Origin: an uncultured Actinomycetes bacterium | GTDB lineage: Bacteria > Actinomycetota > Actinomycetes > Nanopelagicales > Nanopelagicaceae | DNA length: 8,781 nt | Direction of reading: 5' to 3' | NCBI GenBank assembly: GCA_937860175.1 | Contig: CALMBJ010000257.1 | Coordinates: forward strand, 1-8,781 | Part shown: positions 6,145 through 8,781 of the stretch, one piece after another | How positions within the stretch are numbered: position 1 is the stretch's first letter | Layout of the letters: each line of letters starts with the position of its first letter | The notes under the pieces: model-generated | What the model saw: the letters and a program-made list of their open reading frames with translations, nothing else | Told to the model about the DNA's origin: nothing | The model's database searches: none | Program-made: the position numbers and the translations under genes

Positions 6145-6150
6145 AACTTA
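6145..6150 (-). promoter_or_regulatory. Candidate -10 hexamer of ceoB-ceoC
   Basis: TAAGTT on the minus strand fits TANNNT and lies at -13 to -8 of the GTG start at 6137. A transcription start 7 nt downstream would fall on the start codon, giving a leaderless mRNA. It lies 6 bp from the divergent -10 candidate of the methyltransferase gene, so the two promoters may compete. Confidence 0.4.
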
Positions 6151-6156
6151 CACCCA

Positions 6157-6162
6157 TAAACT
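6157..6162 (+). promoter_or_regulatory. Candidate -10 hexamer of the RNA methyltransferase gene
   Basis: TAAACT fits TANNNT and lies at -13 to -8 of the ATG at 6170. It is identical to the hexamer before dapF. A weak -35 match, TGCACA at 6133-6138 (4 of 6 to TTGACA), lies 18 nt upstream and would overlap the ceoB start codon. There is no Shine-Dalgarno near the ATG. Confidence 0.4.
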
Positions 6163-6169
6163 TGCCTTT

Positions 6170-7384
6170 ATGGCATCAAACAAGAGTTCAGCCCTGAAAA
6201 TCGGCGATTTAATCGATGTGAGTATTGAAAAGGTCGCGCATGGAGGCCATTTCATCGCCCGCTACAACGGGGCTGTAATTTTCGTTCGCCACGCAATACC
6301 AGGGGAGCACTGCACTGTTGAGATAACTAGCACCGGTTCATCATTTAATCGAGGCGATGTAGTTTCAATCTCTGAGCCATCTGAGTTTCGTGTTCAACCT
6401 CCGTGTCAGTATTCACACCGTGCAGGATGCGGGGGTTGCGACTTTCAACATATTGATCCCGGCTATCAGCGCACCCTTAAATCTCATGTGATTACCGAAC
6501 AATTCTCAAGAATTGCAAAGCAGGATATTCAGGTAGAGGTCGAAGAGGTGGGTTCACCAGTTGGTTGGAGAACGCGTGCGATTGCAACTACCAATAGAAA
6601 TGGAAAGCTTGGATTTTATAAGTCTCGATCACATTCAATTGCACCGGTAGAAAACTGCATCATTTGTATCGACGGCATGAACTTTTCGGAGATCTCGGGA
6701 CGAAACCTAAAGGGCGATGTGCGGGTTGAGATCAGCGCCTCAAACACCGGCGAGCGAACAATTGCATTAGCGCCGACGCGTGGTGAAGAAAAGGCCCGCA
6801 TTACAGAAGGACCCGCGGTGCTACATGAAGTAGTTGAAGGTAAAACTTTGGAGGTAAGCCAAGAATCTTTTTGGCAAAGCCACGCAAAGGCTCCAGAGGT
6901 TCTAACTAAAGCGGTTTTAGATTTTGCGCAGATATCTAGCAGCGAACATGTTCTTGACCTCTATGGTGGTGCAGGTTTGTTCACCGCTGCAATCATTGAT
7001 CTTGTAGGTCCTGATGGACAAGTAGATTTGATTGAAGGCAGCAAAGTTGCAACAGAGGATGCGCGAAGAAATTTCGCCTCATATAAAAATGTCACTGTTG
7101 CGACAGGTGATGTTGCCAAGCTGTTGCCCCGGGTTACATCGGCCGATGTTGTTGTCTTGGATCCACCACGTGAAGGCGCTGGCAAGGATGTGATTTCTCA
7201 GATTGCAGCCTTAAATCCTCGGGCGATTGTTTACGTCGCATGTGACCCAGCTGCCCTGGCTAGAGATACCGCCTATCTTGAAGATCACAGTTATTTACTA
7301 GCGGGGTTACGTGCCTTTGATCTCTTTCCAATGACACATCACATCGAATGTGTTGCCCTGTATGAGCGTGCTGAGGTATCTTGA
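6170..7384 (+). CDS. TrmA/RumA-family m5U RNA methyltransferase with TRAM domain
   Basis: A 404-residue SAM-dependent enzyme expected to make 5-methyluridine in rRNA or tRNA; the target nucleotide cannot be assigned. An N-terminal TRAM domain (about 8-68, including EKVAHGGHFIARYNGAVIFV) binds RNA. Four cysteines, Cys79, Cys87, Cys90 (in GCGGCDFQH) and Cys163 (in VENCII), match the RumA [4Fe-4S] pattern, with spacing C-x7-C-x2-C compared with C-x5-C-x2-C in E. coli RumA. The SAM domain has the FWQSH motif, the SAM-binding loop DLYGGAG (263-269), DPPREGAG (331-338), and the catalytic nucleophile Cys358 in VYVACDP. The ATG at 6170 follows a leaderless-type -10. In mycobacteria the equivalent (Rv2689c, from memory) follows an APC permease that is absent here. 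Aconitase starts 33 nt after its stop. Confidence 0.93.
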   Translation: MASNKSSALKIGDLIDVSIEKVAHGGHFIARYNGAVIFVRHAIPGEHCTVEITSTGSSFNRGDVVSISEPSEFRVQPPCQYSHRAGCGGCDFQHIDPGYQRTLKSHVITEQFSRIAKQDIQVEVEEVGSPVGWRTRAIATTNRNGKLGFYKSRSHSIAPVENCIICIDGMNFSEISGRNLKGDVRVEISASNTGERTIALAPTRGEEKARITEGPAVLHEVVEGKTLEVSQESFWQSHAKAPEVLTKAVLDFAQISSSEHVLDLYGGAGLFTAAIIDLVGPDGQVDLIEGSKVATEDARRNFASYKNVTVATGDVAKLLPRVTSADVVVLDPPREGAGKDVISQIAALNPRAIVYVACDPAALARDTAYLEDHSYLLAGLRAFDLFPMTHHIECVALYERAEVS

Positions 7385-7417
7385 GCGCCTGTTAAGCGCA
7401 TCGACGAAAGGCTGATA

Positions 7418-8781
7418 ATGAGTAAGAACTCTTTCAACGCAAGAAAGAATCTAGAAGTTGCGGGTAAGAGTTTCGAGATATTTGATATCTCGCAGATCGA
7501 AGGCGCGGCCAACCTTCCATACAGTCTGAAGGTATTGCTCGAAAACCTGTTGCGCACCGAAGATGGCGCAAACATCACAACCGATCACATTAACGCCCTG
7601 GCCAAGTGGGACCCAACAGTTGAGCCAGATACTGAGATTCAATTTACGCCAGCTCGTGTGATCATGCAGGACTTCACTGGTGTTCCATGTGTTGTAGACC
7701 TTGCCACGATGCGTGAGGCGATTGTTGATCTCGGGGGAGATCCTTCTAAGGTCAACCCGCTCGCACCAGCTGAACTGGTAATCGATCACTCGGTGATTGC
7801 AGATAAGTTTGGAACCAAGGATTCATTTGAGCAAAACACTGACATTGAATATGAGCGCAACCAGGAGCGTTACCGTTTCTTGCGTTGGGGCCAAACAGCA
7901 TTTGATGAGTTCAAGGTAGTTCCACCTGGAACGGGAATTGTTCACCAAGTAAATATCGAGTACCTCGCACGTGTTGTTATGACCCGCACGGTAGAAGGAA
8001 CACTTCGTGCATACCCAGACACAGTTGTTGGTACAGATTCACACACAACTATGGTCAATGGACTCGGAGTCCTTGGCTGGGGTGTTGGTGGAATTGAGGC
8101 CGAGGCTGCCCTTCTTGGCCAGCCGGTATCGATGCTTATTCCACGTGTTGTCGGATTCAAGCTAACTGGCCAGATTCCTACTGGTGCCACTGCCACCGAC
8201 GTAGTGCTAACCATCACTGAGATGTTGCGTAAGCATGGGGTGGTTGGCAAGTTCGTTGAGTTCTACGGTTCTGGCGTGTCAAAGGTTCCGCTTGCGAACC
8301 GCGCCACAATCGGAAACATGTCCCCGGAGTTTGGCTCCACCGTCGCCATCTTCCCGATCGATGAAGTGACCCTTGACTATCTAAGAATTACCGGCCGCAC
8401 CGAGCAGGAGATCGCCCTGGTAGAGGCTTACACCAAAGCGCAGGGGTTGTGGCATGACCCAAGCACTGAGCCGGTATACAGCGAATACCTAGAGCTTGAT
8501 CTTTCAACTGTGGTGCCAAGCATTGCCGGACCTAAGCGACCACAGGACCGCATCGAGCTAAGTAAGTCCAAGAGTGCCTTTGACACCGCGATCAAGACCT
8601 ACTCCGATGCCAAGTCAAAGCCAACCTCCGTGAGGGGCAAGGACTTCAAGATTGACAATGGCGCCGTAACGATTGCTTCCATCACCTCTTGTACCAACAC
8701 TTCAAACCCGTCTGTAATGCTGGCAGCTGGATTGGTTGCTAGAAACGCGGTGGCTAAGGGGCTCAAGGCTAAGCCATGGGT
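7418..8781 (+). CDS. acnA: Aconitate hydratase, N-terminal part (cut by window end)
   Basis: Aconitase isomerises citrate to isocitrate through cis-aconitate in the TCA cycle, using a [4Fe-4S] cluster. The first 454 codons are present with no stop; the full AcnA-type protein is usually about 890-940 residues, so roughly half is missing past the window edge. Recognisable blocks are [13 protein letters not shown] (from 84), DHSV (123), [36 protein letters not shown] (from 205), [22 protein letters not shown] (from 300) and [17 protein letters not shown], whose Cys425 is the first cluster ligand; the other two ligands lie outside. AAAGG at 7407-7411, 6 nt before the ATG, is a good Shine-Dalgarno site. 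Lysine codons are 24 AAG to 1 AAA, a bias suggesting high expression. It could be transcribed with the methyltransferase or from a promoter inside that gene; none is obvious in the 33-nt gap. Confidence 0.97.
   Translation, partial: MSKNSFNARKNLEVAGKSFEIFDISQIEGAANLPYSLKVLLENLLRTEDGANITTDHINALAKWDPTVEPDTEIQFTPARVIMQDFTGVPCVVDLATMREAIVDLGGDPSKVNPLAPAELVIDHSVIADKFGTKDSFEQNTDIEYERNQERYRFLRWGQTAFDEFKVVPPGTGIVHQVNIEYLARVVMTRTVEGTLRAYPDTVVGTDSHTTMVNGLGVLGWGVGGIEAEAALLGQPVSMLIPRVVGFKLTGQIPTGATATDVVLTITEMLRKHGVVGKFVEFYGSGVSKVPLANRATIGNMSPEFGSTVAIFPIDEVTLDYLRITGRTEQEIALVEAYTKAQGLWHDPSTEPVYSEYLELDLSTVVPSIAGPKRPQDRIELSKSKSAFDTAIKTYSDAKSKPTSVRGKDFKIDNGAVTIASITSCTNTSNPSVMLAAGLVARNAVAKGLKAKPW

Noticed and set aside
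5654..6159. Plus-strand ORFs of 69-89 codons opposite ceoB
   Set aside because: Low-complexity shadow translations of the ceoB coding strand with no recognisable motif or ribosome-binding site.
7385..7399. GCGC...GCGC hairpin between the methyltransferase and acnA
   Set aside because: A 4-bp self-complementary stem without a T-run; not enough for a terminator or operator call.
7339..8250. Minus-strand ORFs of 79-112 codons opposite the methyltransferase end and aconitase
   Set aside because: The plus strand is clearly aconitase with strong codon bias; the antisense frames show no family features.
1..8781. Defence system, prophage, transposon, CRISPR or biosynthetic cluster
   Set aside because: All genes belong to housekeeping or conserved actinobacterial families in a known order; no inverted terminal repeats, transposase, repeat array or foreign composition was seen.

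Overview
The window is a gene-dense stretch of chromosome from an actinobacterium. Three small families that are essentially restricted to Actinobacteria (DUF4193, DUF3093, DUF3159) occur here together with dut and a pair of TrkA-type proteins. Gene order and relative orientation match, from memory, the Mycobacterium tuberculosis block Rv2699c (DUF4193), Rv2698 (DUF3093), dut, DUF3159, ceoC/ceoB and a TRAM-domain RNA methyltransferase. Base composition is moderate, not the high GC of mycobacteria or streptomycetes, and spacing is very tight. Together these suggest a streamlined lineage such as the freshwater planktonic Actinobacteria (Nanopelagicales/acI type); that placement is inference. I see no mobile element, CRISPR array, tRNA, rRNA or foreign-looking island.

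Layout. (1) 19-2281, plus strand: dapF (lysine and peptidoglycan precursor synthesis), overlapped by hflX (ribosome-associated GTPase). (2) 2282-2390: a short non-coding leader ending in a near-perfect Shine-Dalgarno site, then a small DUF4193 zinc-ribbon gene to 2687. (3) 2684-3130, minus strand: DUF3093 membrane protein, convergent with DUF4193 and sharing the four bases CTAG that hold both stop codons. (4) 3172-4819, plus strand: a compact three-gene operon of hotdog thioesterase, dut (dUTPase) and a DUF3159 membrane protein, with a 2-nt gap and then a 4-nt ATGA overlap. (5) 4816-6137, minus strand: ceoB then ceoC (NAD-binding TrkA-type regulators of K+ transport), overlapping by ATGA, convergent with DUF3159 and sharing TTAA. 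(6) 6170-7384, plus strand: a TrmA/RumA-type m5U RNA methyltransferase with a TRAM domain and Fe-S cysteines. (7) 7418 to the window end, plus strand: the first half of aconitase.

Working together: most genes are housekeeping genes whose adjacency is a conserved actinobacterial gene order, not one pathway. dut protects DNA from uracil; HflX and the methyltransferase act on ribosomes or RNA; the TrkA pair senses NAD(H) or nucleotide state for cation transport; aconitase is central TCA metabolism. The roles of the three DUF proteins are unknown.

The most interesting non-gene signal is regulatory. Five genes without a well-placed Shine-Dalgarno site each have a TANNNT hexamer 7-8 nt before the start codon, the arrangement expected of leaderless actinobacterial transcripts. 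The other is extreme compaction: paired stop codons sharing palindromic tetranucleotides, and a likely terminator hidden in the neighbouring gene's coding sequence. I found no convincing undescribed system; the region reads as an unusually compressed version of a known neighbourhood.
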